Shown here: in pieces, positions 48,554 to 58,255 of the stretch | How the letters are laid out: each line of letters opens with the position of its first letter | Numbering within the stretch: the stretch's first letter is position 1 | Notes under the pieces: generated by a model | What the model was told of the DNA's origin: nothing | Seen by the model: only the letters and a program-made list of their open reading frames with translations | Database searches by the model: none | Position numbers and translations under genes: made by a program | From: Nitrospirales bacterium | GTDB taxonomy: Bacteria > Nitrospirota > Nitrospiria > Nitrospirales > UBA8639 | Direction of reading: 5' to 3' | Length of the DNA: 64,000 nucleotides | Assembly: GCA_029261295.1 (NCBI GenBank) | Contig: JAJDBP010000007.1 | Coordinates: 248,001 to 312,000 of the forward strand

Positions 48554-49222
48554 ATGACACCTAAACACAGCAGACAAAGTGTTCGATTGCTCCCTATCTG
48601 GGCGGGAGTGCTCAGCTTGGTATTGGGATTTCCCTTGCTCGCACTCGCAAGTGGGTATGGGCATAGCGGCGGGAGTGCCCACCATTCCTCAGGAAAAACA
48701 TCCCCGCATGGGTCAGGCTCCATGGGACATGGCAAAGGCTACCCTGGTGGAGGGATGCATGGCGGACATGGGGCAAAAGGGGGAAAGCATGGTGGAAGCC
48801 ATGGTCCACACCAAAGTGCCTCAAAATTCATTGATCATATTTTAAAATTTAAAGATGGCATGGCCATTACGGATGATCAAGCGAGCAAGCTTCAAGCGAT
48901 TAAGACGAACTTTGAAAAGACGAAGATTAAAATGAAAGCCGACATCCAATTGACGAGTTTGGATCTGCATGAACTCTTGCGAGATGACAAAGGATCTCTT
49001 AATGACGTTGAAGCCAAGTTAAAAGATCTTTATGACACCCGAGCTGGAATGTATTTCGCCTCAGTTAAAGCTAGTCGGGATGCAAAGGCGGTCTTAACTG
49101 CTGAACAACGCGCTCGAATGAAAACCGTTCATGACCGGATCAACGCCTATAAAGGTTCGGGCACAGGAGGCAAAGGGCATCCTGGTGGGTACAAACATCA
49201 TGGGAAAGAACAAAAAAGTTAA
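48554..49222 (+). CDS. Spy/CpxP-like His-rich periplasmic protein
   Basis: 222 residues. Signal peptide (IWAGVLSLVLGFPLLALA). The mature N-terminus is Gly/His/Ser-rich (HGGHGAKGGKHGGSHGPH), likely metal-binding. A helical Spy-like domain (~95-195) carries FKDGMAITDDQASKLQAIKT and LTAEQRARMKTVHDRINAYK (the LTxxQ motif). The C-terminus is again Gly/His-rich. AGGAGG precedes the ATG. It follows fbpC by 20 bp, so it is probably the last gene of the iron operon, with a strong terminator after it. Confidence 0.88.
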   Translation: MTPKHSRQSVRLLPIWAGVLSLVLGFPLLALASGYGHSGGSAHHSSGKTSPHGSGSMGHGKGYPGGGMHGGHGAKGGKHGGSHGPHQSASKFIDHILKFKDGMAITDDQASKLQAIKTNFEKTKIKMKADIQLTSLDLHELLRDDKGSLNDVEAKLKDLYDTRAGMYFASVKASRDAKAVLTAEQRARMKTVHDRINAYKGSGTGGKGHPGGYKHHGKEQKS

Positions 49223-49250
49223 CACCTCATTCTGTTCCGTTCAGTCCTGA

Positions 49251-49286
49251 AAAAAAGGGGGGCCTTATGGCCCCCTTTTTTATTTT
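49251..49286 (+). terminator. Intrinsic terminator after the Spy-like gene
   Basis: A-tract, GGGGGGCC, TTAT loop, GGCCCCC and a T-run: a strong terminator (one bulged G) that also reads on the minus strand for the convergent glycosyltransferase. Confidence 0.85.
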
Positions 49287-49323
49287 CTTGGCTCATGGCA
49301 AAGGGTTGTTCTACTGAACGAGG

Positions 49324-50229
49324 CTAGGGCCGGAGGGCTCGAAGCCAACGAGTATATCCACGCAGCCGAAAAGGTTCTTTTTGAATAGCTGCCACGTAGT
49401 GCTGACGAGCCTCTTGCCATCGACCTTGTCCTTCATCGTACGCACCTTTCAGAAGAGACAAGCTGCTCCATTCGCGATTGAGGGCAAGCTGCTGTTCCCG
49501 GTTGAGAGTTGGACGTTTCTGAACTCGCGCAAGAAAACGCTCACGACTCGAAAGAACTTTTTCTCCAAGCTTGGCTTCTCTGGTTGGTTTCGCATCGTTA
49601 TGTTGAGCCTGCTGAAATTTGTGTACCAATGTCCGATCAACACATTCAAATTTTACTACGTCATACAATCGAAGGATAAGATCTGAATCTTCAGAAACCC
49701 ATAATTTCGAATCAAACCCCCCTACCCGTTCAAGCAGAACCCGAGAGACAACCGTTGTCGACAATAAAGGCGCGTGTCCACCAGAAAAGGCTTTGTGCAG
49801 AGAATCACAGCTTTGTCCGGCTTTCGCATGTTGGATAACCCTTCCCATTCGATCAATCACCTCATAATTGGCATGAACCAATCCTGATTGTGACTTTTCT
49901 CTTAGAATGGTCACTTGCGTCTCCAGCTTGTCTGGAAACCAGATATCATCACAATCGAGAAACGCAATATAGTCCCCTGTGGCTGCCTTGATGCCTACAT
50001 TCCTCGCCTGAGCCGGACCGGCATTATCTTGATGGAGACACGTCAGGTTAGATCGATTGGCGAATTGAGACAGAACTCCTTGGGTATCATCCGTCGACCC
50101 ATCATCAATAATGATAATCTCAGCATCCTTCCATGTTTGAACGAGCACACTCTCCACGGCTCTCACAATAAAGGATGCCCCGTTAAAAACAGGGATCACG
50201 ACACTGACGAGCGGGTTTTTAGGCATCAT
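49324..50229 (-). CDS. Family 2 glycosyltransferase
   Basis: 301 residues, GT-A fold. SVVIPVFNGASFIVRAVESV, IIIIDDGSTDDTQ, GPAQARNVGIKAATGDYIAF and LDCDDIWFPDKLE (the DxD metal site) mark the donor site. It transfers a sugar from a nucleotide donor to an unknown acceptor, probably a surface glycan. A helical C-terminus (~235-301). No other glycan genes are adjacent. Two ATG codons at 50229 and 50226 are possible starts. Confidence 0.93.
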   Translation of the reverse strand: MMPKNPLVSVVIPVFNGASFIVRAVESVLVQTWKDAEIIIIDDGSTDDTQGVLSQFANRSNLTCLHQDNAGPAQARNVGIKAATGDYIAFLDCDDIWFPDKLETQVTILREKSQSGLVHANYEVIDRMGRVIQHAKAGQSCDSLHKAFSGGHAPLLSTTVVSRVLLERVGGFDSKLWVSEDSDLILRLYDVVKFECVDRTLVHKFQQAQHNDAKPTREAKLGEKVLSSRERFLARVQKRPTLNREQQLALNREWSSLSLLKGAYDEGQGRWQEARQHYVAAIQKEPFRLRGYTRWLRALRP

Positions 50230-50354
50230 GAAATGAGTGATTTGCGACTATCCAAAACAGATTCCCTTGATCCAGCATACTCTCACTCTATCGCGAACTA
50301 TAGCTGAGTGTCATGAATGGCTGACACACATACTCTCAATACAAAGACCACAGT

Positions 50355-50381
50355 AAAAAGGGGCCTCAAAGGCCCCTTTTT
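50355..50381. terminator. Bidirectional intrinsic terminator
   Basis: AAAAAGGGGCC / GGCCCCTTTTT perfect 11-bp arms with a 5-nt loop; on the minus strand it follows the NTF2-like gene by 30 bp. Confidence 0.9.
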
Positions 50382-50410
50382 GCTAACCTCGATCACCCAC
50401 TTAGGGGAAG

Positions 50411-50797
50411 TTAGGATGACGAGGTTGTTTCAGCCATCATCTGTTGCTTCACTTCTTCGGGAAAGAGCGCTGAATCAAAGAAAAGACGAGCGCGCTTCAC
50501 CTTATCGCTTTCAAATTCCATGACCTCCACCATAGGAATGGTAGCCTGAAATGGCGCCGTCACCTTCCAATCAAAAACATGAACAAGAGTCTGACCTTCT
50601 GCCACCACTTCACAATTTTCAGTCGTACATTCAAACGCACATTGCTTCATACACTCCAAGGCCTCATTGGCACTTCGCATTTCCATCATAGGGCCTCTGA
50701 AGGTGTAGTCGTCATGAATACAGGCTCGAAAGGTCGATTCGTCCTTTTCCTGCCAAGCTTTGGTCATGCGCTTGGCTACTTCGATCATGGTGCTCAT
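50411..50797 (-). CDS. NTF2/SnoaL-like protein
   Basis: 128 residues with the cone-shaped fold of the nuclear transport factor 2/SnoaL superfamily. The N-terminal helix VAKRMTKAWQEKDESTFRAC, then YTFRGPMMEMRSANEALECM and a strand LVHVFDWKVTAPFQATIPMV. Cys-rich for its size. The function is unknown; many are small-molecule isomerases or cyclases. It is divergent from an HxlR regulator, which may control it. Confidence 0.75.
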   Translation of the reverse strand: MSTMIEVAKRMTKAWQEKDESTFRACIHDDYTFRGPMMEMRSANEALECMKQCAFECTTENCEVVAEGQTLVHVFDWKVTAPFQATIPMVEVMEFESDKVKRARLFFDSALFPEEVKQQMMAETTSSS

Positions 50798-50998
50798 GTG
50801 TGTGCTCCCTTGTGAAATATGTTATGAATAAACGTGAACGTTGCCTATTCCCGGATTTCGAAATTTTCTTTTGGAAGTTAGAATTATGAAAATTGTTGCA
50901 GGCATTGAATGATATCCATTGAATACTTTTAATATGCAAGTAACGGAGATATACTACAATTAATAATTGCTTTTTGCAAGTATTATTTTAAGAAAAAA

Positions 50999-51460
50999 AT
51001 GCCTGAGAAAACAGCACATTACAGTCGGTCCACCTGCCCATTGGCTTGCGCTCTTGACCTTATTGGTGATCATTGGACTCTTCTCGTCATCCGAGACCTC
51101 ATGTTCTTAGGGCGGCATGAATACAAAGATATGCTCAATGCCGAAGAAGGGATTTCTAGCAATATTTTATCGGATCGCTTAAAGAAACTAGAGGAGAATG
51201 GACTCATCGATTCGATCCCCCATCCGAAAAGTGGCAGAAGGAAACTTTACTATTTACTTCCTAAGGGGAAAGATCTCATTCATGCCCTGACCCACCTTGC
51301 TCAATGGTCGGACAAGCATTTACATGACCTCGTCGACATTCCTCCTGAGAAACGAGCCATGCTACTCAAACATCCGGACAAGCTTATTGGGATCGTATTG
51401 AATGATTTGGAAGAATGGGAAAAGACGTTTCTGAGGAATACTCGGGGAAGTACCCAGTAA
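50999..51460 (+). CDS. HxlR family transcriptional regulator
   Basis: 153 residues. Winged helix-turn-helix with the HxlR hallmarks: CPLACALDLIGDHWTLLVIR (Cys near N-term), NILSDRLKKLEENGLID and GRRKLYYLLPKGKDL. Many HxlR proteins sense aldehydes or oxidants through that Cys. Divergent from the NTF2-like gene and 27 bp upstream of the YnfA-like gene. Confidence 0.92.
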   Translation: MPEKTAHYSRSTCPLACALDLIGDHWTLLVIRDLMFLGRHEYKDMLNAEEGISSNILSDRLKKLEENGLIDSIPHPKSGRRKLYYLLPKGKDLIHALTHLAQWSDKHLHDLVDIPPEKRAMLLKHPDKLIGIVLNDLEEWEKTFLRNTRGSTQ

Positions 51461-51487
51461 GCTCTTCTTTATTGAAGAAATTTCTCC

Positions 51488-51820
51488 ATGAACACGGTAA
51501 CAATCTATCTTACGGCCGCAATCGCAGAAATTGGCGGGTGCTTTGCGTTTTGGACCTGGTTCCGGTTGGGACGATCACCATGGTGGGGTCTCGTCGGCAC
51601 CATAAGCCTGGTCATCTTTGGCATGTTGCTCACTCGCTCCGAGACGGTCTTTGCAGGGCGAGCCTTTGCAGCCTACGGCGGGGTATATATTGCAGCTTCT
51701 CTGTTATGGCTCTATGTCGTCGAACGAGTGGTTCCTGATCGATGGGATCTCATTGGTGCCGCAATTTGTCTTCTCGGGGCAGGGTTAATCTTGTGGGGCC
51801 CACGACCGCTTATTCAGTAA
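51488..51820 (+). CDS. YnfA (UPF0060) family membrane protein
   Basis: 110 residues with four membrane helices. The UPF0060 pattern is [40 protein letters not shown], then [18 protein letters not shown]. Distantly SMR-like; function unknown. Follows the HxlR regulator at 27 bp and may be cotranscribed. Confidence 0.93.
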   Translation: MNTVTIYLTAAIAEIGGCFAFWTWFRLGRSPWWGLVGTISLVIFGMLLTRSETVFAGRAFAAYGGVYIAASLLWLYVVERVVPDRWDLIGAAICLLGAGLILWGPRPLIQ

Positions 51821-52317
51821 CACCTGGGGAACTGAGAGATATTATAATCATGGAGTTTATTCTAGGTATTCTAACTCAGGCCTGATCTGACAGACACTGT
51901 CAGGTTGCCCCAAAGCGGACGTTTAGACCGATGATTTGATGACCAATTCAACGATCGCAAAAACTACCAACCGGTTTTGAAACTGAGACCTTTTATTGCG
52001 AAAACACTTTTTGGGTTCAATCTACCTGCTATGTGAGGTCTCATGATCAAATAGCTTGGTATGAAGATCCGCCAAGCATTGATATTCGATCCCCTCGTTC
52101 CGTCTATCATCTGCCAAAAATTGTAAACAACGCGACGAAATCTCACACATGAAGGAGAAAGTTGCCCCTAGTAAAGAGCGTCGGTACAAGAATCGGCAAG
52201 GCAATCGCCCAACGATTCATCGATACAGGTGCCTTGAGGATAAAATTATTGAATGGACATCAGAAATCGCGTCCAGGCGCCTAAATAAATTTGTAGTAAA
52301 AACCGATACCACGGGTT
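51821..52317. other. Gap before the GC-rich histidine kinase
   Basis: About 497 bp without a supported gene. CTGACA-gacac-TGTCAG at about 51888-51904 is a small hairpin. The base composition rises toward the kinase gene, and the boundary may be an insertion edge. Confidence 0.35.
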
Positions 52318-54261
52318 ATGGCCTCACTCTCGAAACACCCCATGCTTCTCCGGTCCACCGTGCCCGGCGAGGCTCCTCGAATCAACCCAGCCTTTACCGA
52401 CGAATATGGTCTGACTCTCGAGGATTTGCTTTCGAAACCTTGGCTCGATTGGATACATCCAAGCGACCGTCAGGCCTTGCAACATATACTCGACACAGGG
52501 GAAGGCCAAGTACTCGCGCGGCATTTGACCAAGAAAGATGACTGGCGGATGTTGCGCTGGCGCGTCAAAACAGATGCTGGGCGTGTCGTGGCACTCGCAA
52601 TGTCCCATCGTGCCACCGAGACCGAAGTAAAGATACCGGAACCGTTGACTTCTCAGAAGTCGTCGTTGGCCGAAACGCTCGAAAGAATGGTTCGTATCGT
52701 CGAATCCAAGGCGGACGGATGCCGGTGTTCAATCTTGTTAATGGAGTCGGACGGCGAACACGTGGCCGTCGGCGCAGGACCAAGCTTTCCGAAGGAATAC
52801 AATTGTGCGGTCCAGGGGCTGCGATTCGGGCCGACGGTGGGATCGTGTGGAACGGCAGCGTTCTGGAATGTGCCCATCGTCGTCGAGAACATCGCCGAGG
52901 ACTCGCTATGGAAAGATTTGCGTGGTGCCGCGGAAATCGCGGGGGTCGGTTGCTGTTGGTCAGTGCCGGTCACCGGGGCGACAGGCGAGGAAGTGTTAGG
53001 CGCCATGGCATTGTACAAAAACGAACCTGGTGCACCTGGTCTCCATGATATGGAATTACTTGAGATTTCAGCACGCATGGTCGGTCTGGCGATCGAACAC
53101 GACCGATTGGAGCAACAACTGCGTGAGGCGACGAAGACGGAGGCCATCGGCGTGCTCGCCGGCGGCATCGCTCATGACTTCAACAATATGATGGCTGCCG
53201 TGATGGGGAACGCAGAGATCGTCACTTGTTCGCTCCCTCAAGATTCGCCCGTCAGAGTGAATCTCGAAAGGATCGTTTCGACTAGTGTCGCGGCATCCGA
53301 CCTATGCAAGCAGCTGTTGGCGTACGCCGGCCGAGGTAACAGTATGAAGGAGACGCTTGACTGCAACCCCTTGGTGAAGGAGCTCGGAGAGCTCATGGTG
53401 GCCGGACTCTCGAAGAAGGTGTCGATGGTGTTCGAGATCGACGAATCACCGCACAGCATCGTTGGCGACCGTAGTCATCTGCGTCAGGTTTTCATGAATT
53501 TGATGACGAACGCCTCCGATGCGATCGAAAACAACGAGGGGCGAATCGTTGTGGGCAGCAAGTCTGTCTCGCTGGGCCGTGAAGACATGGAGATGCTCAA
53601 TTCCCATCCACGGCTGGAGCCGGGTCAATATGTATGCGTGTGGGTCAGCGACACAGGAGCGGGCATGAGTCCGGAAACACGGGCGAAGATCTTCGATCCA
53701 TTTTTCACGACGAAACCCAGTGGGCACGGCCTTGGTTTGGCCGCGGTATTGGGGATCGTGAAATCTCATAAGGGTGCCATTTCCGTAGACAGCACACTCG
53801 GTGTTGGCACGACCTTCTCTGTGTGGCTGCCACTCGTTTCGTCGACACCGGATCTCGAGGTAGTTACGTCAACGACTCAAGTGGTATCGGAGGGCTCTCG
53901 GATTCTTGTTGCTGAGGATCATGCGAGTGTGCGGATGGTGCTCGTTGCCCATCTCGAAAGTGCCGGATACACTGTCGTCGAAGCCGAGGATGGACAAGAG
54001 GCGGTGGACGTATTTCGGCGTGACCCCGACAAATTCGATTGTGTCCTGCTGGACCACAACATGCCGAAGATGGATGGGGAAGAAGTCTTGGTGGAGCTCC
54101 AGAAAATTCGCAGCGACGTTCGAGTCGTGTTGAACAGCGGGTTCGCCGAGGATGAGATGTTGGTGAGATTCAAAGGCGCGGGGCTAGCGGGTGTTCTCCA
54201 CAAGCCTGCACCCAGGAACGTCTTGCTCGACAAGATCGAGAAGGTTCTAGTGTGTTCTTAG
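52318..54261 (+). CDS. Hybrid sensor histidine kinase (PAS-GAF-HK-REC)
   Basis: 647 residues. A PAS-like N-terminus (~20-100), a GAF domain (~115-265), then HisKA with H-box [16 protein letters not shown] (His 286). HATPase motifs: [25 protein letters not shown], and [15 protein letters not shown] receiver at the C-terminus (~525-647) with phosphoacceptor Asp 579 in [15 protein letters not shown]. No membrane segment is visible, so a cytosolic sensor. Two counted lines are 57-72% GC, versus about 45-50% around it: probably recent transfer. No response-regulator gene is adjacent. Confidence 0.9.
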   Translation: MASLSKHPMLLRSTVPGEAPRINPAFTDEYGLTLEDLLSKPWLDWIHPSDRQALQHILDTGEGQVLARHLTKKDDWRMLRWRVKTDAGRVVALAMSHRATETEVKIPEPLTSQKSSLAETLERMVRIVESKADGCRCSILLMESDGEHVAVGAGPSFPKEYNCAVQGLRFGPTVGSCGTAAFWNVPIVVENIAEDSLWKDLRGAAEIAGVGCCWSVPVTGATGEEVLGAMALYKNEPGAPGLHDMELLEISARMVGLAIEHDRLEQQLREATKTEAIGVLAGGIAHDFNNMMAAVMGNAEIVTCSLPQDSPVRVNLERIVSTSVAASDLCKQLLAYAGRGNSMKETLDCNPLVKELGELMVAGLSKKVSMVFEIDESPHSIVGDRSHLRQVFMNLMTNASDAIENNEGRIVVGSKSVSLGREDMEMLNSHPRLEPGQYVCVWVSDTGAGMSPETRAKIFDPFFTTKPSGHGLGLAAVLGIVKSHKGAISVDSTLGVGTTFSVWLPLVSSTPDLEVVTSTTQVVSEGSRILVAEDHASVRMVLVAHLESAGYTVVEAEDGQEAVDVFRRDPDKFDCVLLDHNMPKMDGEEVLVELQKIRSDVRVVLNSGFAEDEMLVRFKGAGLAGVLHKPAPRNVLLDKIEKVLVCS

Positions 54262-54490
54262 GCGAAGTGCTTCAGTCGCATGTGTACAGTAAGGTCAACT
54301 TCTGTTCCCTTCCCGAATAAGAACGCTCAAAAGATCCGCAGGGCCGGTCGGTTGATGTATAAGGCAGAATGTCTGCTTCTGGCCGAGGCTGTTTGAGAGC
54401 GATAGATTGGGGAGGTTTGAACGTCTGCTTTCGGAATAGGTCACGGTCAACTCTTACACTTCCAATCAGGAAAGCTCTTGGCAAATACAT

Positions 54491-55531
54491 CTAGGGCTCT
54501 AATCGCAACCGAGATTGAAGCCCAGAAGAAACCTTCACTTTCCCTTGAGCATTCACTATCACTCCTTCTACACCTGGCAATGATTCAATCAAGGCCATGC
54601 CTTTTTCTGGTCCCATGACAAAAATGCCGGTATCTAAGCCGTCAGCCATGACCCCTTCTTTGGCAATGATCGTCACGCTTTGGCAGCCCCGAGCAGGCTG
54701 CAGCGTCGTCGGATCGAGGATATGGTGATAACGAATACCATCCTTCATGATAAATCGTTGATAATCCCCAGCCGTCGACACGGCTTCATTCTCGAGCTCG
54801 ATGCGCCCTAAAATTTCCCCCTGATCTTTTCGTGGGTGCTGTATCCCAAAGATAAATCGTTCCTGGTCTGGTAGGCGTCCGAAGGTTTTAATATCGCCTG
54901 AAAGCGCGACCACTCCTGCCGTCGCTCCTACTTTCTTCATGACCTCGACCACTAAATCAGCTGTATAGCCTTTTCCAATACCACCAACATCAATTTGCAT
55001 CCCCTTATCTTTGAGAAAGACCGTTCCAGCCTCTTCATCAAGAACCACCTTGGCCAGCGAGGTGAGTGGGCGCACCATATCTAATTCTTGGTGTGTAGGA
55101 ATCCGTCCTTCCTGACTCACATTCCACGCCGTCACTGCAGGGCCCACGGCAATATTAAAACCCCCTTCAGTAAACTCAGCCATACGCAATGAGGCATTTA
55201 GCACTGCCATATTTTCTGCCCCGACCTGAACGGGACGTTGTCCTGCCGCGGCATTAACTTGTGAGAGTTCACTCGTAGATTTCCAGGTGCTCATGAGTTG
55301 TTCAATCCTTTGAATTTCCTTTAGACCCTCGGCTACTGCGCTCTTAGCTGTTTGTTCATCGGGGGCCACTCCGGTCACAAAAACTAGTGTTCCCATCAAA
55401 TACTGACTTCGCTTGATAAGCACCTCTTTGGCATGGCCTACTCCAAAAGCCACAGTCATGCCAACGAGTATGACCATGAAAAGGATTCCTCCTTTATGTA
55501 AAGTTGATGGCCTTCTCATTGAACGATTCAT
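54491..55531 (-). CDS. apbE: FAD:protein FMN transferase (ApbE)
   Basis: About 346 residues from ATG 55531 (GGAGA 6 nt upstream). Exported (GILFMVILVGMTVAFGVGHA). It moves FMN from FAD onto Thr/Ser of target proteins. Conserved blocks: IDVGGIGKGYTADLVVEVMK, ALSGDIKTFGR, RYHHILDPTTLQPARG and DGLDTGIFVMGPEKGMALI. It shares the divergent cluster with the SGAT-motif protein at 58690, the obvious target. Downstream of a lipoprotein gene in a two-gene unit. Confidence 0.95.
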   Translation of the reverse strand: MNRSMRRPSTLHKGGILFMVILVGMTVAFGVGHAKEVLIKRSQYLMGTLVFVTGVAPDEQTAKSAVAEGLKEIQRIEQLMSTWKSTSELSQVNAAAGQRPVQVGAENMAVLNASLRMAEFTEGGFNIAVGPAVTAWNVSQEGRIPTHQELDMVRPLTSLAKVVLDEEAGTVFLKDKGMQIDVGGIGKGYTADLVVEVMKKVGATAGVVALSGDIKTFGRLPDQERFIFGIQHPRKDQGEILGRIELENEAVSTAGDYQRFIMKDGIRYHHILDPTTLQPARGCQSVTIIAKEGVMADGLDTGIFVMGPEKGMALIESLPGVEGVIVNAQGKVKVSSGLQSRLRLEP

Positions 55532-55597
55532 TTTTCTTCTCCAATAACCCAATACGCTTTTTTCTCAACGGATAAGGTCCTGATTATCTTTGCTCGG

Positions 55598-56191
55598 TCA
55601 TCTCCGATAAAAATACTTGGCTCGAGGCTGGGAAGGAGCGACCGCAAAAAGACGATTCTGATTAGTTCCAGGTTGAGGGGTTGAAACCATCAAGGCCTTC
55701 TCCCCAAGTTCGGGGTGCAAGAGAAGTAGCTGCTCCCAATCAGGTACTCCCGTGAACACATCCAATTGGAGCATTCTGACCGTTTTGGGTGCATCAATCC
55801 GTAATCGCCAAATCCCCAAGTAATTCGTTTTATCAGGAAAGACATCAAAGTTCATATCGGTATACGATTCTGACCGAAAGGGCCCTTCGCCAATTTGTAT
55901 CCGAAGCACGTGATAGTGACCGGGAGACAACCTCACCACAAACCTCTTTGCCTTTTCTCTCACATGGACTCTTATCAATTCTCCTGTTCCTTCATTCCTC
56001 ACATCAAAAAATCGAACCTGGGCCTCTGTCTGATGCTTTCGGAAGTACGGACCCTTTGGCTCTAAGTGAAGAAAACCAACTACAACTGGCCCCCTTTTCA
56101 TTTCCTCTTCACTGTCTTTTAATGCCGAGGTTGGACACCCCATCACCAGGAGCCAACCAAGTATCAGAACACGAACTGTCCACCAAGACAT
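55598..56191 (-). CDS. Hypothetical lipoprotein (ApbE operon)
   Basis: 197 residues. Lipoprotein signal VRVLILGWLLVMGCPTS (lipobox VMGC). The mature part is beta-rich: VVVGFLHLEPKGPYFRKH, FVVRLSPGHYHVLRIQIG, and DVFPDKTNYLGIWRLRID, reading like a DUF of surface-attached carboxypeptidase-regulatory-like fold. No family recognised. It is the first gene of the leftward unit with apbE, opposite the porin-FMN unit, so a role in the same envelope system is likely. Confidence 0.7.
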   Translation of the reverse strand: MSWWTVRVLILGWLLVMGCPTSALKDSEEEMKRGPVVVGFLHLEPKGPYFRKHQTEAQVRFFDVRNEGTGELIRVHVREKAKRFVVRLSPGHYHVLRIQIGEGPFRSESYTDMNFDVFPDKTNYLGIWRLRIDAPKTVRMLQLDVFTGVPDWEQLLLLHPELGEKALMVSTPQPGTNQNRLFAVAPSQPRAKYFYRR

Positions 56192-56426
56192 TGAGCACTC
56201 AACCTTTCAAGACTATCGCTTCACTCCATTGAGGTTCGCATTTTTTGTATTAGCCTTCAGGTGTGCGATTTTTTGGTGCTCATGGAATAGCGTCATTGCT
56301 CCAATTATCTACCAAAATCCTCTGATTTGGGGAAGATTGCTACTTTCTACCGAAAACCGCTTAGACCCTTTGTTTTCAAATAAATTCCTCTTTGGGGATT
56401 GACAAACTCGCCTGCATTTCTTTATT

Positions 56427-56445
56427 AATAATGGTTATCAATATC
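56427..56445. promoter_or_regulatory. Fur-box-like site 1
   Basis: AATAATGGTTATCAATATC matches 15 of 19 positions of the Fur consensus, in the shared control region of the two divergent units. Confidence 0.6.
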
Positions 56446-56454
56446 AATTAGCTT

Positions 56455-56473
56455 GGAATTCATAATCATTCTC
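56455..56473. promoter_or_regulatory. Fur-box-like site 2
   Basis: On the minus strand GAGAATGATTATGAATTCC, 13 of 19 matches to the Fur consensus, nine bases from site 1. A tandem pair is common in Fur-controlled promoters. Confidence 0.5.
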
Positions 56474-56503
56474 AATTACTACGCACAATAGATTGTATTT
56501 TTC

Positions 56504-56728
56504 ATGGATGCAAGTCAGGTTCAAACGGAAAACACCAGTTCAAAATCAGGTCTGTCTGAGGCTCGGTGTGAATGTGGGCAGCTAGTCGCCAAGTTAGGAG
56601 TTGGAAGTCTTGAGTTGAAGTGCAAGCGCTGTAAACGTCTTGTTTCTATCCCTTTTTCTTCCCTTTCTCACTCCGAAGTAACGGTCTCGCTCTGCACCAC
56701 CACATCCTCCACAGGCACATCTTCCTAA
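56504..56728 (+). CDS. Com-like small zinc-ribbon protein
   Basis: 74 residues. A four-Cys zinc ribbon, ARCECGQLVAKLGVG then ELKCKRCKRLVSI (CxC...CxxC). It resembles phage Mu Com, a translational regulator (IRCKNCNKLL...CPRCKR). Flanks are Ser/Thr-rich and probably disordered. No phage genes surround it. As the first gene after the Fur-like sites it may regulate the downstream porin mRNA; this is inference. Confidence 0.6.
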   Translation: MDASQVQTENTSSKSGLSEARCECGQLVAKLGVGSLELKCKRCKRLVSIPFSSLSHSEVTVSLCTTTSSTGTSS

Positions 56729-56828
56729 CCGTTTGATTGACTTGCGATAAAACCAGAGGGCCTCTGAGCTCCATTTTTCATTCACCTCAGAGGGCCAAGG
56801 AGTCCCAAATTTTTTGGGAGTATCGATA

Positions 56829-58253
56829 ATGAACGTTTGGATAATGTTTAGAGTAGTTGTGAGCATCAGTGTTCTTGCCGGGATACCAGGCATGAGTGAG
56901 GACGCCCAAGCAAGAGATAGAGACGCTGCAGATTCGGCACCAGTCAGCGTGCTTTCGAAGGAAGAGATCGAACAGATCACTGAACAAAAAGTCGAAGAGT
57001 ATATGCGCCAACTTTCCCAACCCCCTCCGACGACGGATTTCTCTAACGTGCAAATTCGAGGCTTGGGACAAACCAACCAATCACAAAAGAGAATTCAACA
57101 AGGCAGTGGGGATTGGGTCACGGGAGGGAGTGTTCTTGAGGGTGGACGAACGGTGTATGCTAAACCCTTTGTCCGTGTCCCCAAAACGATCGTTGGGGGC
57201 TATATCGACTTCACCATTTCAGATTGTAATAACGCGAATGCCCGAGATTGCTCAGAAGGATTGGAGTTCGACCAAGAGCGCTTTGTGCCATTCTTTTATT
57301 CTCAAGTCACTGACCGGTTGAGTGTTGCCGCTGAAGTCGAAATTGAACATGGCGGTCCTCAAAGCAATCAGGGAGATGGCGATGTCAAAATCGAATTCGC
57401 CACCATGGACTATCGGTTTGAAGATTGGATAAACCTCCGCGGTGGCATCATATTGCTTCCGGTTGGTCGGTTCAATCTTGTCCACGACTCCCCGCTCAAT
57501 GACCTCCCTCTTCGTCCTATGGTCAGCCGCTTGATTATACCTTCGACCTTTGCTGAATCAGGAATTGGCTTTTTCGGGACCGTGTATCCCACGCAGCTTT
57601 CTAAAGTCGACTACGAATTTTATGTGACCCAAGGATTTACAGGAGGAAGCAGCTCCCCAGGTGGGGCCACCTTTGGAGAGGGCGGATATCGAGGAAGTCG
57701 AGGAAGCTTCAAGACAGATAACAATCAAAATAAAGCCATCGTGAGCCGCGTGTCGGTCAGTCCTATTCTTGGGATCGAAGTGGCAGGCTCAGTGCATCAT
57801 GGCAAATGGGATAATGAAGCCAAGCACAACCTGACCATTTTGGCTGTCGACGGCCTGATTCAACGAGGACCATTTGAATTGCTTGGAGAGGCTGGCTGGA
57901 CACGAATTGGCGGCGGTTCCAAAAATCCTATGACCACCAACGGAACCCCTCCCAAGCGAATGAAAGGGTATTTTGTCCAAGGCAATTACCATTTCATGCC
58001 TGTGATACTGCAACAATGGGCTCCAACTTACTTTGGAGATTCCTCAACGTTCACTGCCGTCGTGCGATGGGGGGATGTGGACACCAACACTCAACGGAAA
58101 AGAAATCAAAATGATTTGCAACGCTTGACGCTCGGCTTCAATTTCAGACCCGTTGAAGATTCTGTGATCAAATTTGCATGGACCTTTAATGACCATAAGA
58201 TTATGCCGGAATCTCGCAATGGCTGGCAGGTTTCCATGGCAACCTATTTCTAA
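56829..58253 (+). CDS. Outer-membrane porin (OprO/P-like) of the FMN cluster
   Basis: About 474 residues from ATG 56829 (GGGAG 8 nt before). Signal peptide (MFRVVVSISVLAGIPGMSED, cut near AQA). A short coiled segment (EIEQITEQKVEEYMRQLSQ) as in trimeric porins precedes the barrel. Strand motifs include AVEIEHGGPQSNQGDGDVKI, INLRGGIILLPVGRFNLVHD, and the C-terminus NGWQVSMATYF, ending in Phe. SDCNNANARDC may form a disulfide loop. Likely the outer-membrane conduit for the substrate, perhaps a ferric chelate. Confidence 0.8.
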   Translation: MNVWIMFRVVVSISVLAGIPGMSEDAQARDRDAADSAPVSVLSKEEIEQITEQKVEEYMRQLSQPPPTTDFSNVQIRGLGQTNQSQKRIQQGSGDWVTGGSVLEGGRTVYAKPFVRVPKTIVGGYIDFTISDCNNANARDCSEGLEFDQERFVPFFYSQVTDRLSVAAEVEIEHGGPQSNQGDGDVKIEFATMDYRFEDWINLRGGIILLPVGRFNLVHDSPLNDLPLRPMVSRLIIPSTFAESGIGFFGTVYPTQLSKVDYEFYVTQGFTGGSSSPGGATFGEGGYRGSRGSFKTDNNQNKAIVSRVSVSPILGIEVAGSVHHGKWDNEAKHNLTILAVDGLIQRGPFELLGEAGWTRIGGGSKNPMTTNGTPPKRMKGYFVQGNYHFMPVILQQWAPTYFGDSSTFTAVVRWGDVDTNTQRKRNQNDLQRLTLGFNFRPVEDSVIKFAWTFNDHKIMPESRNGWQVSMATYF

Positions 58254-58255
58254 TC

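Larger units (their letters stand above)
56192..56503. promoter_or_regulatory. Divergent control region of ApbE/FMN cluster
   Basis: 312 bp of AT-rich DNA between the lipoprotein-apbE unit and the Com-like/porin unit; contains the two Fur-box-like sites. Promoters are expected in both directions; no gene. Confidence 0.6.

Noticed and set aside
52149-52541. 130-codon frame upstream of and overlapping the histidine kinase
   Set aside because: Basic, disordered translation that runs out of frame through the kinase start.
52653-53168. 171-codon minus-strand frame inside the histidine kinase
   Set aside because: High GC produces long antisense frames; the kinase domains are unmistakable on the plus strand.
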